A stretch of 64,000 nucleotides of DNA from an uncultured Chitinophagaceae bacterium (lineage in GTDB: Bacteria; Bacteroidota; Bacteroidia; Chitinophagales; Chitinophagaceae). Below, in pieces: positions 52,963 through 60,965 of the stretch (the stretch's first letter is position 1; every line of letters begins with the position of its first letter). The translations under genes and the position numbers were made by a program. The notes under the pieces were generated by a model that did not search any database, was not told the origin of the DNA, and saw nothing but the letters and a program-made list of their open reading frames with translations. Location of the stretch: assembly GCA_937907395.1 (NCBI GenBank), contig CALCII010000012.1:1-64000 (forward strand), given 5' to 3'.

Positions 52963-53035
52963 ATCAAGGGCCGAGACGTTTTGGTCTCGGTGCCGACAGC
53001 AGCGTCGGCATTCGAATCCCTTCGTCTCCGCAATT
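52962..53035 (+). repeat. partial tRNA-Ser 3'-end duplicate split by two 20-nt hairpins
   Basis: Bases 52962-52970 repeat 52896-52904 of the tRNA, and 53011-53035 repeat 52905-52929 (25 nt, perfect). In the tRNA these two pieces are contiguous. Here they are separated by 40 nt made of two adjacent palindromes: 52971-52990 (stem CCGAGAC/GTCTCGG, loop GTTTTG) and 52991-53010 (stem TGCCGAC/GTCGGCA, loop AGCAGC). The break falls exactly between the 5' T-stem and the T-loop. There is no D-arm or anticodon arm, so it is not a working tRNA. Confidence 0.85.
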
Positions 53036-53065
53036 AAAAAGCTTTATCGTTTGATGAAGCTTTTT
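53036..53065. terminator. bidirectional intrinsic terminator
   Basis: Stem 53036-53048 with 53053-53065 (13 bp, one wobble or mismatch), loop GTTT, with A-run and T-run ends. Marks the end of rnc on the minus strand and closes the tRNA region on the plus strand. Confidence 0.8.
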
Positions 53066-53084
53066 AGTTTTATTTCATTTCAGA

Positions 53085-53801
53085 TTATTTATCCTGCAAT
53101 CCCAGTTTCTCAACCGCTAACTGTGAAGCAATCTGGCTTGCATCTTTTTTATTAAATGCTTTCCCTTCGGCAATTAATTCTCCATCCACTACAGCGCCAA
53201 TGGTAAACAGGCGACGTCCATTTTCAATTCGTTCATCCAGTGTTTCAAACTCCAGGTTTTTCCCATTCTTATTAGCCCAACCGTAGAGTTTGTTTTTGTG
53301 ATTGATTTCAACCAACTCCAGGTCTTCCATAAATAAATGCGGAATAATAATATTCTTGGTTACCCATCGTTGGGTTTTGCTATATCCAAGATCTAAATAA
53401 ATGGCGCCAAGTAAGGCTTCCAATGTATTGCCAAAGATTTGAGAAATCTTCAAGGAGTTATCGCCTTTGTTATATAACGTAATCCGCTTCAAACCCATCT
53501 TCAATGCAATATCATTCAGGGTAGCACGGTTTACCATTTTGCTCCGCATCTCTGTGAGGAAGCCCTCTCCTTTATATGGGTAACGTTTGAATAGATAATC
53601 GGCCACAACCGCACTAAGTACCGCATCTCCGAGAAACTCAAGGCGTTCATTATTCTGGTCGCTTCCTTCTTTAACAGAACGATGGCTGAGTGCCGTTTTA
53701 TAAAGCTGAATATTACCGGGACGGTATCCCAGCAAATTGCGAAGATTGGTTTCGAATTTGTTACGTGCAGGTAAAATTTTCCGGAACAGTTTCCCTACCA
53801 T
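53085..53801 (-). CDS. rnc: ribonuclease III
   Basis: 238 residues. RNase III signature NERLEFLGDAVLS (about residues 50-62), with the catalytic Glu and Asp, and the second acidic site FGNTLEALLGAIYLD (about 123-137). The C-terminal double-stranded-RNA-binding domain ends GKAFNKKDASQIASQLAVEKL. Processes rRNA and other duplex RNAs. Third gene of the acpP-fabF-rnc operon, a classical order in bacteria. Confidence 0.95.
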   Translation of the reverse strand: MVGKLFRKILPARNKFETNLRNLLGYRPGNIQLYKTALSHRSVKEGSDQNNERLEFLGDAVLSAVVADYLFKRYPYKGEGFLTEMRSKMVNRATLNDIALKMGLKRITLYNKGDNSLKISQIFGNTLEALLGAIYLDLGYSKTQRWVTKNIIIPHLFMEDLELVEINHKNKLYGWANKNGKNLEFETLDERIENGRRLFTIGAVVDGELIAEGKAFNKKDASQIASQLAVEKLGLQDK

Positions 53802-53875
53802 GTGTAGCGTTGATCAGACAAATTATTGATTTTTCATAAATCAATAAAAGCTGTTACAAACAAAACTAAATGAAA

Positions 53876-55126
53876 TCAGGAATATTTCTTAACTATTACT
53901 GAAGCATTATGTCCACCAAAACCAAATGTGTTACTCAAAGCAGCACGAACAGTACGCTTTTGCGCCTTATTGAATGTAAAATTCAATTTATCATCCAATC
54001 CGGGATCATCCGTAAAGTGATTAATGGTTGGAGGAACAATATCATGTACCACACTCATTACACAAGCTATCGCTTCGAGGGCACCAGCAGCACCCAGGCA
54101 GTGGCCTGTCATTGATTTTGTGGAACTGATGTTGAGGTTGTATGCATGATCACCAAACACATTCAGAATGGCTTTGGTTTCAGCAATATCTCCGAGAGGA
54201 GTAGACGTTCCATGAACGTTAATGTAGTCGATATCTGTGGGTTCCAGTCCGGCATCACGCAATGCCGCCTTCATCACATTCTGTGCACCCAGCCCTTCCG
54301 GATGGGGAGCTGTGATATGATGTGCATCGGCAGTGGCACCACCGCCTGCTATCTCGCAGTAAATTCTGGCTCCACGTTTAATGGCGTGCTCCAGTTCTTC
54401 CAGCACCAGCATGCCCGCTCCTTCACCCATTACAAAACCATCCCTGTCTTTATCAAACGGGCGACTGGCTGTTTTAGGATCATCGTTGCGTTCGCTCAGT
54501 GCTTTCATGGCGTTAAATCCACCCACACCCGCTGCACTTACTACCGCTTCACTACCACCGGTTAAAATCATATCTGCCTTACCCAGACGAATATTATCAT
54601 ACGCATCTATGATGGCATTGGTGGAAGAAGCACAAGCAGATACAACGGCAAAGTTGGGCCCACGCAAACCGTGACGCATGGAGATTTGTCCGGCAGCAAT
54701 ATCCAGAATCATTTTAGGAATAAAGAAAGGATTGAAACGGGGCGTTCCATCTCCTAATGCAAAGGCAGAAACTTCTTCCTGGAAAGTGATCAAACCACCA
54801 ATGCCACTTGCGAAAATCACACCCACACGATCGGGGTCAATATTTTCTTTTGTGATACCGGCATCTTTCACCGCCTGGTCACTTACAACTAAAGCGAATT
54901 GCGTAAACCTGTCGATCTTACGGGCTTCTTTCTTATCAAGATAAGCTGTAGGATCAAAATCCTTTACCTCGCATGCGAAGCGGGTTTTGAATTTTGAACA
55001 ATCAAATTGCTTGATAAAATCAGCACCTGACACACCATTAGTCAAACCATCCCAATATTCATCAAGGGATTTGCCTAATGGTGTCAGTGCGCCAATTCCG
55101 GTAACGACTACTCGTCTTAGCTGCAT
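53876..55126 (-). CDS. fabF: beta-ketoacyl-ACP synthase II
   Basis: 416 residues. Elongating condensing enzyme of fatty-acid synthesis. The catalytic triad is visible: Cys in VVSACASSTNAI (about residue 165), His in NVHGTSTPLGD (about 305) and His in SMTGHCLGAAGALEA (about 342). 48 nt downstream of acpP and 74 nt upstream of rnc. Confidence 0.97.
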   Translation of the reverse strand: MQLRRVVVTGIGALTPLGKSLDEYWDGLTNGVSGADFIKQFDCSKFKTRFACEVKDFDPTAYLDKKEARKIDRFTQFALVVSDQAVKDAGITKENIDPDRVGVIFASGIGGLITFQEEVSAFALGDGTPRFNPFFIPKMILDIAAGQISMRHGLRGPNFAVVSACASSTNAIIDAYDNIRLGKADMILTGGSEAVVSAAGVGGFNAMKALSERNDDPKTASRPFDKDRDGFVMGEGAGMLVLEELEHAIKRGARIYCEIAGGGATADAHHITAPHPEGLGAQNVMKAALRDAGLEPTDIDYINVHGTSTPLGDIAETKAILNVFGDHAYNLNISSTKSMTGHCLGAAGALEAIACVMSVVHDIVPPTINHFTDDPGLDDKLNFTFNKAQKRTVRAALSNTFGFGGHNASVIVKKYS

Positions 55127-55174
55127 AAGCTAGTTTGGGAATAAAGTTTATACTGAAAACAGTTCAGTACTGGA

Positions 55175-55411
55175 TTACTTAGCGTGTTCTTCTAAATAAG
55201 CTACGGCTTGACCAACTGTTGTAATTGTTTCAGCCTGTTCGTCGGGAATAGAGATGTTGAACTCTTTTTCAAATTCCATGATCAGTTCAACTGTGTCTAA
55301 AGAATCAGCGCCCAAATCGTTAGTAAAAGAAGCTTCAGGATTTACTTCAGATTCTTCAACACCTAATTTGTCTACGATGATTTTTTTAACTCTTGCTGCG
55401 ATGTCTGACAT
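55175..55411 (-). CDS. acpP: acyl carrier protein
   Basis: 78 residues from the Met at 55411 (MSDIAARVKKIIVDKLGV). The phosphopantetheine Ser lies in DLGADSLDTVELIMEFE (about residue 38). Acidic helical protein of the usual size. A longer frame begins at 55459, but the promoter box at 55438-55445 lies inside that extension, so it is rejected. First gene of the acpP-fabF-rnc operon. Confidence 0.97.
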   Translation of the reverse strand: MSDIAARVKKIIVDKLGVEESEVNPEASFTNDLGADSLDTVELIMEFEKEFNISIPDEQAETITTVGQAVAYLEEHAK

Positions 55412-55437
55412 TGTCGTAATAATTTGGTTACAGGGTG

Positions 55438-55466
55438 CAAAAATAGAATTTTTAACCAATTAGCAA
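55438..55466 (-). promoter_or_regulatory. acpP-fabF-rnc promoter TTG-N18-TATTTTTG
   Basis: On the minus strand a TTG is separated by 18 nt from an exact -7 box (55438-55445). The leader to the ATG at 55411 is about 20 nt. Confidence 0.7.
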
Positions 55467-55728
55467 GGGGTATAACAAAAATGTGCAAATCCTTCTTGGA
55501 AATACATTCTTATTTTTGATTCAACTAAATGATTTTCATTGAATTGCACAAGTTAGTCCAAGGCATGAATTTGGTCATATTTCCCTCAGTTTTGGCGTAA
55601 AATTTGAATTACCCATAGCTTTCAGCAGCAGAATTGCTTTTGTATAATCTATAAGCATTGAAATACGAACGCCTGTTTTTAATTAAACAAAAAAATGTAA
55701 CTTGTTTGCCCCTTCAACTCTTCCTTTT

Positions 55729-56160
55729 ATGGCATTAAAAGAGATTGCACACGGATCGAAAGAATACAAGCAGATGATTCAATTGCGATATGACATTCTG
55801 CGAAAACCTCTGGGCTTGCATTTCACGGATGAAGAACTGGAAAAAGAAAAAAACGACATACTGATAGGTGTACTTGAAGACGATCAGATGCTTGCCTGCT
55901 GTATGCTTACACGAATGAATCCTGAAACAGTAAGGCTTCGACAAATGGCTGTTCATAAAAACCTTCAGGGAAAAGGTATTGGTGCTTCGCTTTTAAACTT
56001 TGCCGAAAATCTTGCCCGTGACCGTGGCTACAAACACCTTGTGATGCATGCCCGTAAAGTTGCTTTGGGCTTTTATGAAAAGCAGGGATACAAAGCTTCC
56101 GGCGATGAGTTTATTGAAGTATCGATTCCACACTATGTAATGTCTAAAAAGCTGAAATAA
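55729..56160 (+). CDS. GNAT family N-acetyltransferase
   Basis: 143 residues from the ATG at 55729 (a TTG nine codons upstream is less likely). Acetyl-CoA-binding motif A is VRLRQMAVHKNLQGKGIGASLLNFAE (Q-G-K-G-I-G at about residues 86-91), followed by MHARKVALGFYEKQGYKASGDEFIEVSIPHY, the family's C-terminal part. Most like the small ElaA/YjcF-type acetyltransferases; substrate unknown. Convergent with atpA across a terminator. Confidence 0.88.
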   Translation: MALKEIAHGSKEYKQMIQLRYDILRKPLGLHFTDEELEKEKNDILIGVLEDDQMLACCMLTRMNPETVRLRQMAVHKNLQGKGIGASLLNFAENLARDRGYKHLVMHARKVALGFYEKQGYKASGDEFIEVSIPHYVMSKKLK

Positions 56161-56188
56161 AAAAGGGAGTGAATCATCACTCCCTTTT
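56161..56188. terminator. bidirectional intrinsic terminator between the GNAT gene and atpA
   Basis: Perfect 12-bp stem (56161-56172 with 56177-56188) with loop ATCA, A-run on one side and T-run on the other. It closes the ATP synthase operon directly after atpA. Confidence 0.92.
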
Positions 56189-56208
56189 CATTTATACAGT
56201 ACTATTGA

Positions 56209-57789
56209 TTAAGCTTTGTACTGAGGAATCAACCCGTTTGCCATTTCCACCATTTTCTTAATTCCTTCTTCGGGTAATGCACCTTTCTTGAATTCAGCCA
56301 ACAGATCAGGCATTTTTGTTTCCATTTCCTGTAAGAAATGTTCTTCAAATTCCTTGATACGTCTGGTTGGAACCTGGTTCAACAAACCATTTGTACCGAG
56401 GTAAATAATTGCTACCTGCTTTTCCACTGAATAGGGAGTGTACTGAGGCTGTTTCAGAATTTCCACGTTACGGGCACCTTTGTCAATTACAGACTTGGTT
56501 GCAGCATCCATATCACCACCAAATTTAGAGAAAGCTTCCAGCTCACGATAAAGTGCCTGATCCAGTTTCAGTGAACCCGCTACTTTTTTCATGGATTTGA
56601 TCTGAGCATTACCACCCACACGGCTAACCGAAATACCTACGTTGATCGCAGGACGGATACCAGCGTTGAACAGGTTACCTTCCAGGAAGATCTGTCCGTC
56701 TGTAATAGAAATTACGTTGGTAGGAATGTATGCAGATACGTCACCAGCCTGTGTTTCAATAATTGGTAATGCAGTTAATGAACCACCACCTTTTACCAGG
56801 TGTTTGATGCTATCAGGAACGTCGTTCATGTTTTTAGCAACACTGTCGTCGCCAATTACTTTTGCTGCACGTTCGAGCAAACGGCTGTGGAGATAGAATA
56901 CGTCACCGGGATAAGCTTCACGACCAGGAGGACGACGAAGCAATAATGATACCTCACGGTAAGCCACCGCTTGTTTAGAAAGATCATCATATACGATCAA
57001 AGCAGGGCGTCCGGTATCACGGAAGAATTCACCAATAGCTGCACCGGCATATGGAGCAAAGAACTGCTGAGGAGCAGGATCTGCTGCAGAAGCCGCAACG
57101 ATGGTTGTATATTTCATAGCTCCGTTATCTTCCAGTGTTTTCATAACACCAGCGATGGTAGAAGCTTTTTGTCCGATCGCTACATAGATACAATAAACAG
57201 GCTTACCAGCTTCATAGAATTCCTTCTGATTAATAATTGTATCGATTGCAATGGCAGTTTTACCTGTCTGACGGTCACCAATGATCAACTCACGCTGCCC
57301 ACGGCCGATAGGAATCATGGCGTCGATCGCTTTAATACCTGTTTGCAGCGGTTCTTTTACCGGCTCACGGAAGATAACCCCCGGGGCTTTACGTTCCAGT
57401 GGCATTTCGTACAATTCACCTGTTAAAGGACCTTTACCGTCAATGGGGTGACCCAGTACGTCGATAACACGGCCTACCATTCCTTCGCCCACTTTGATAG
57501 AGGCGATTTGTCCGGTACGGCGCACATTCGAACCTTCTTTAATGTCTTTTCCTTCACCCATCAATACCACACCCACATTATCTTCTTCCAGGTTCAGGGC
57601 AATAGCACGAACACCGTTTTCGAACTCAACGAGTTCACCGGCACGTACATTGTTCAGTCCGTATACACGGGCAATACCATCACCCACCTGTAACACGGTA
57701 CCAACTTCTTCCAAATCAGCGCCAACATTCAAATTGCTTAGTTGCTGGCGAAGTATCGCTGATATTTCATCTGGTTTAATATCTACCAT
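56209..57789 (-). CDS. atpA: F-type ATP synthase subunit alpha
   Basis: 526 residues. The non-catalytic nucleotide-binding subunit of F1. Walker A GDRQTGKTAIAID (about residues 171-183), the alpha signature PAINVGISVSRVGGNAQ (about 379-395) and LLLRRPPGREAYPGDVFYLHSRLLERAAK are typical. Last gene of atpB-E-F-H-A, 25 nt after atpH. Followed at once by a terminator and a gene on the other strand, so atpG is not its neighbour. Confidence 0.97.
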   Translation of the reverse strand: MVDIKPDEISAILRQQLSNLNVGADLEEVGTVLQVGDGIARVYGLNNVRAGELVEFENGVRAIALNLEEDNVGVVLMGEGKDIKEGSNVRRTGQIASIKVGEGMVGRVIDVLGHPIDGKGPLTGELYEMPLERKAPGVIFREPVKEPLQTGIKAIDAMIPIGRGQRELIIGDRQTGKTAIAIDTIINQKEFYEAGKPVYCIYVAIGQKASTIAGVMKTLEDNGAMKYTTIVAASAADPAPQQFFAPYAGAAIGEFFRDTGRPALIVYDDLSKQAVAYREVSLLLRRPPGREAYPGDVFYLHSRLLERAAKVIGDDSVAKNMNDVPDSIKHLVKGGGSLTALPIIETQAGDVSAYIPTNVISITDGQIFLEGNLFNAGIRPAINVGISVSRVGGNAQIKSMKKVAGSLKLDQALYRELEAFSKFGGDMDAATKSVIDKGARNVEILKQPQYTPYSVEKQVAIIYLGTNGLLNQVPTRRIKEFEEHFLQEMETKMPDLLAEFKKGALPEEGIKKMVEMANGLIPQYKA

Positions 57790-57814
57790 GACTCTTTATT
57801 TTATATTTTTTGTT

Positions 57815-58378
57815 TTAGCGAATATCCTGAACGTAAACATTACCATGGAACTGCTGTTGCAGGTCTTTCAAATGACGTGCAATACTGGCATCCACAAGAT
57901 TTCCATTGAACTCAAGTGTAAAACCACCAATCAGTGATTCATTCACCTGTGTTTCGAGTTCAATTTGCTGCAATGCGGTATCTGCTTTGATTTTATTTAT
58001 AATAGCAGCCTTAACAGCATCACCCTGAGCAGTAGCCGTTGTCAGTTTAACGTGGTGAATGCCTTTAATCTGGTTGTATTGTTCAATTACAGACTCAGCA
58101 ACTTCAAGCAGAAAGCTTTCACGTCCCTTCTGGATCAGCAGGTTGATAAATGCTGCTGAAAGAGCGCTGATTTTTCCACCTACCACTTCTTTTACAATCT
58201 TCTCTTTTTTATCGGCCTTGATAACAGGGCTGCGCAAAAGATTGGTAAAATCGTGGCTGAGTTTACAAACAGACTGAAGATATTTCATGTCTGTGCAAAC
58301 CACTTCCAGCTGATTTTGCTCTGTAGCGAGCACTACCAGTGATTTTGCATAACGACCTGCTAAACGGGGATTTTGCAT
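57815..58378 (-). CDS. atpH: F-type ATP synthase subunit delta
   Basis: 187 residues. Stator subunit linking F1 to the b stalk. N-terminal helical domain opens NPRLAGRYAKSLVVLA and the C-terminal part ends with ESLIGGFTLEFNGNLVDASIARHLKDLQ, the OSCP/delta signature (IGGF...D.S). Between atpF (18 nt) and atpA (25 nt). Confidence 0.94.
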   Translation of the reverse strand: MQNPRLAGRYAKSLVVLATEQNQLEVVCTDMKYLQSVCKLSHDFTNLLRSPVIKADKKEKIVKEVVGGKISALSAAFINLLIQKGRESFLLEVAESVIEQYNQIKGIHHVKLTTATAQGDAVKAAIINKIKADTALQQIELETQVNESLIGGFTLEFNGNLVDASIARHLKDLQQQFHGNVYVQDIR

Positions 58379-58396
58379 TGAATTCTATTTAGCGGA

Positions 58397-58891
58397 TTAG
58401 TTCAGTTTAACTTCGTTTACCAAGGTATTAACGTATGCTTCCTGATCAGCTTTATTGGCCAGTTCACGACGTAATACTTTTTCACTCACTTCAATCACGA
58501 GGTTGCCTACCTGGTTTTTCACTTCGGTGAGGGCAGCCATTTTCTGATGATTGATAGCGGCCTGCGCTTCCAGAATAATTTTATTCGCTTCTGTTTTTGC
58601 CAGGTCTTTTGCTTCGTTCACAATTTTATCTCTTGTTTCACGGGCTTCTTTCAGCAGCTGGGCTCTTTCCTCACGGGCTTTCGCCATCAGCGCTTCATTT
58701 TCATTTTTCAGTTGTGCCATTTCAGCTTTCACCTTTTCTGCTGTTTCCAGAGAATCAGCAATTCCTTTTTCACGTTCGTTTAATGAACTGAGGATGGGCT
58801 TCCAGGCAAATTTTTTCAGGATCCAGAATACCACCAGGAAGGCGATCAGGTTCCATACAAACAAACCAAGCTTTGGTAATAACAACTCCAT
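58397..58891 (-). CDS. atpF: F-type ATP synthase subunit b
   Basis: 164 residues. One N-terminal membrane helix (about residues 7-27, LGLFVWNLIAFLVVFWILKKF), then a long charged helix rich in A, E, K and Q that forms the peripheral stalk. Standard length. Preceded by a 94-nt spacer containing a strong hairpin after atpE. Confidence 0.95.
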   Translation of the reverse strand: MELLLPKLGLFVWNLIAFLVVFWILKKFAWKPILSSLNEREKGIADSLETAEKVKAEMAQLKNENEALMAKAREERAQLLKEARETRDKIVNEAKDLAKTEANKIILEAQAAINHQKMAALTEVKNQVGNLVIEVSEKVLRRELANKADQEAYVNTLVNEVKLN

Positions 58892-58927
58892 ATAATATAG
58901 TTTATTCCGGTTTTTTCTTTTTTAAGA

Positions 58928-58966
58928 ATTACTGCATCCGCCGCCCTGTGCATTGGATGCAGTAAT
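58928..58966 (-). promoter_or_regulatory. intercistronic hairpin between atpE and atpF
   Basis: Perfect 12-bp stem (58928-58939 with 58955-58966) with a 15-nt loop, 20 nt downstream of the atpE stop. No T-run follows, so it is not a terminator. Its place suggests protection of the atpE message end or reduced read-through, fitting the need for many c subunits per complex. Confidence 0.6.
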
Positions 58967-58985
58967 AGTTTTACGTGCGGCTTTC

Positions 58986-59237
58986 TTATTTGAATACAGC
59001 CAGCAGACCAGCCACAGCAGCGAGAAGGGCAACACCTTCTACGAAAGCTGCAGTCAGGATCATGTTTGCACGAATGTCGTTGGAAGCTTCCGGCTGACGG
59101 GCAATCGCCTCAACAGCACCTTTACCGATCTGACCGATACCGATACCAGCACCAATAGCTGCTAAACCAGCACCGATAGCACCTCCCATGTGAGAGAAAC
59201 CGGTTTGTACTTCCAGTAAAATAGTCATCAGACTCAT
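58986..59237 (-). CDS. atpE: F-type ATP synthase subunit c
   Basis: 83 residues, two membrane helices joined by the polar loop ARQPE. The ion-binding carboxylate is Glu67 in AAFVEGVALLA; the residue after it is Gly, not the Ser/Thr of sodium-binding rings, so proton coupling is inferred. The first helix is Gly/Ala-rich (GGAIGAGLAAIGAGIGIGQI). 35 nt after atpB. Confidence 0.96.
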   Translation of the reverse strand: MSLMTILLEVQTGFSHMGGAIGAGLAAIGAGIGIGQIGKGAVEAIARQPEASNDIRANMILTAAFVEGVALLAAVAGLLAVFK

Positions 59238-59272
59238 GTTACTTGGTTTTAAAAATGAAAAATAAAAAAATC

Positions 59273-60343
59273 TTAGTGGTGAGCTTCTTCGTGATGTTCA
59301 CCTTCAAAAGCCTGGCCGATAAATACAGCCGTAAGGTTCGTGAAGATGAATGCCTGAATAAATGCAACCAATATTTCGATCAGGTAAATGAATACAGCCA
59401 GCGCCACAAATAACGGTGATGCACCGTAACCGAGCGCCACGCTCATTTCCCCGAAAATGAAAATCAAACAAATGAAGCTTAAGATGATAATGTGGCCTGC
59501 CGTCATATTGGCGAAAAGACGAATGATGAGGGCGAAGGGCTTGGTGAATACACCGAGCAATTCCACCGGCACCAGGATCGGCTTCACACCATGCGGAACC
59601 GGAGGCCAGAAAATATGCTTCCAGAAGTGACCGTTGGTACTGAACAAAATCACCAGGAATGAAATGATGCCCAGCATGGCTGTAAAGGCGATATTGCCTG
59701 TTACGTTTGCCGATCCGGGGATCAAACCAAAGATGTTATTAATAAGTATGAAGAAAAATACAGTTAATAAATAAGGCAGGTATTTGTTGGCCCGGCTACC
59801 CAGATTGGGCTTGGCCACTTCATCACGTACAAAAGTGATTACCGGCTCAATGGCATTTTGCAGCCCGGTTGGCGCTTTGGTAGTACCCTCTCCTTTTTTA
59901 TACTTCCTGGCAATACCCGTCATGATCCAAACCAGGAGGATCAGGGAAATAATCATTTGCACCACATTACGGGTGAGTGAAAAATCATACACCTGAACAG
60001 ATTCGTCGGGCGTACCATCTTCCTTAACTGCATGAATTTTACCGTGTTCCAGCTTATAACCATTATGCGCTTCCTCGCCATGATGAAATTTAGAAGACAT
60101 GAAAATATCCAGCCCTTTCTGGGGAGAATACAGCACAACAGGTAATGGAATCGTAGCATGAAACTCACCTACTGAAAAGAAATGAAACTCATGACCATCA
60201 GAGATATGTTCAATAATCACATCGGCGGGGTTCAATTTTCCACCCTCACCTTCTCCACCTCCAGCCAGAACCGGGGTAGAAAAAAACAAGAAAATTCCGC
60301 TGAAAACCGCTGCCAATAAGGATTTTATGCTTCTGAACGCCAT
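59273..60343 (-). CDS. atpB: F-type ATP synthase subunit a
   Basis: 356 residues from the Met at 60343 (AFRSIKSLLAAVFSGIFLFF, a signal-like segment). Has the long extracytoplasmic N-terminal extension typical of Bacteroidota (His- and Gly-rich, about residues 30-130) before the usual five to six membrane helices. The essential Arg is in LIIRLFANMTAGHII (about residue 290). A longer frame from 60502 is rejected because a perfect promoter lies inside it. First gene of the operon; atpI is not seen upstream. Confidence 0.95.
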   Translation of the reverse strand: MAFRSIKSLLAAVFSGIFLFFSTPVLAGGGEGEGGKLNPADVIIEHISDGHEFHFFSVGEFHATIPLPVVLYSPQKGLDIFMSSKFHHGEEAHNGYKLEHGKIHAVKEDGTPDESVQVYDFSLTRNVVQMIISLILLVWIMTGIARKYKKGEGTTKAPTGLQNAIEPVITFVRDEVAKPNLGSRANKYLPYLLTVFFFILINNIFGLIPGSANVTGNIAFTAMLGIISFLVILFSTNGHFWKHIFWPPVPHGVKPILVPVELLGVFTKPFALIIRLFANMTAGHIIILSFICLIFIFGEMSVALGYGASPLFVALAVFIYLIEILVAFIQAFIFTNLTAVFIGQAFEGEHHEEAHH

Positions 60344-60363
60344 GTCTTTCCTGAAATTTGGCG

Positions 60364-60393
60364 CAAAGATAAAGGAGCAGGGGGTGAAAACAA
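60364..60393 (-). promoter_or_regulatory. atp operon promoter TTG-N19-TATCTTTG
   Basis: On the minus strand TTG is separated by exactly 19 nt from an exact -7 box (60364-60371), an ideal Bacteroidota promoter. The leader to the ATG at 60343 is about 15 nt. Confidence 0.75.
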
Positions 60394-60613
60394 GGGTTGG
60401 AAGCCGAAAAAAGTTACATCTTAGAAAACAATCTTTCATCCCGGTTTCAATTCCCGATAATCCGGGGAATTCCTCCCTCAAAAGATGCTCAGGTTCCCTC
60501 AAAACCAGTTTGAGTTACCAAAATTCCCGTTCAGTCGCTTTCGTTTGTACCGGTCCGGCCCCACTTCTACTTTTACAGTGTTCTTTTAATACAAACAACT
60601 AAAAATTCATGTT

Positions 60614-60910
60614 ATGAAAAATTCGTTCCTGATCATCGCCTTTCTTTTAATGATGACCTCATGCAGTAAATTAAACGACCTGCCGGGTGTTGACGATTCT
60701 TCTTCCAACTCTATTGCCCTGCTGGCCTCCCAGGTCCCAACAGGTGTAATGGATGCTTTCAAAACCAAGTACCCTGCTGCAGGTGGTGAAATTGAATGGG
60801 AAAAAGAAGACAGCAATACCTATAAGGTAAAATTCTGGCTGGGCGCCGAACGTTGGCAAGCCGTTTTTTCATCAACCGGAGGTTTTCTCTCTGATAAGCG
60901 TTTGAAATAA
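60614..60910 (+). CDS. small lipoprotein with PepSY-like (BLIP-like) domain
   Basis: 98 residues. Lipoprotein signal MKNSFLIIAFLLMMTSC with Cys at 17. The mature part VPTGVMDAFKTKYPAAGGEIEWEKEDSNTYKVKFWLG (given in parts: helix with KTKYP, then E-W-E-K-E and the strand YKVKFW) and AVFSSTGGFLSDKRL match the PepSY-like domain of Bacteroidota, which may inhibit or bind enzymes. Divergent from atpB and followed by a terminator. Confidence 0.8.
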   Translation: MKNSFLIIAFLLMMTSCSKLNDLPGVDDSSSNSIALLASQVPTGVMDAFKTKYPAAGGEIEWEKEDSNTYKVKFWLGAERWQAVFSSTGGFLSDKRLK

Positions 60911-60937
60911 AGTTTCGAAAAATCCAATGTCCTGTAC

Positions 60938-60965
60938 AGCCACTTCATAATGAAGTGGTTTTTTT
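60938..60965 (+). terminator. intrinsic terminator after the PepSY-like lipoprotein
   Basis: Perfect 8-bp stem (60940-60947 with 60951-60958), 3-nt loop, followed by seven T residues that run into the stop codon of the convergent ABC transporter gene. Confidence 0.9.

Noticed and set aside
52838..53035. CRISPR-like or second complete tRNA gene in the repeat after tRNA-Ser
   Set aside because: Only two copies of the repeat, not regularly spaced, and the second copy lacks the acceptor 5' strand, D-arm and anticodon arm.
60344..60502. 53-residue N-terminal extension of atpB
   Set aside because: Contains the TTG-N19-TATCTTTG promoter and no membrane or family similarity; the Met at 60343 starts a signal-like segment.
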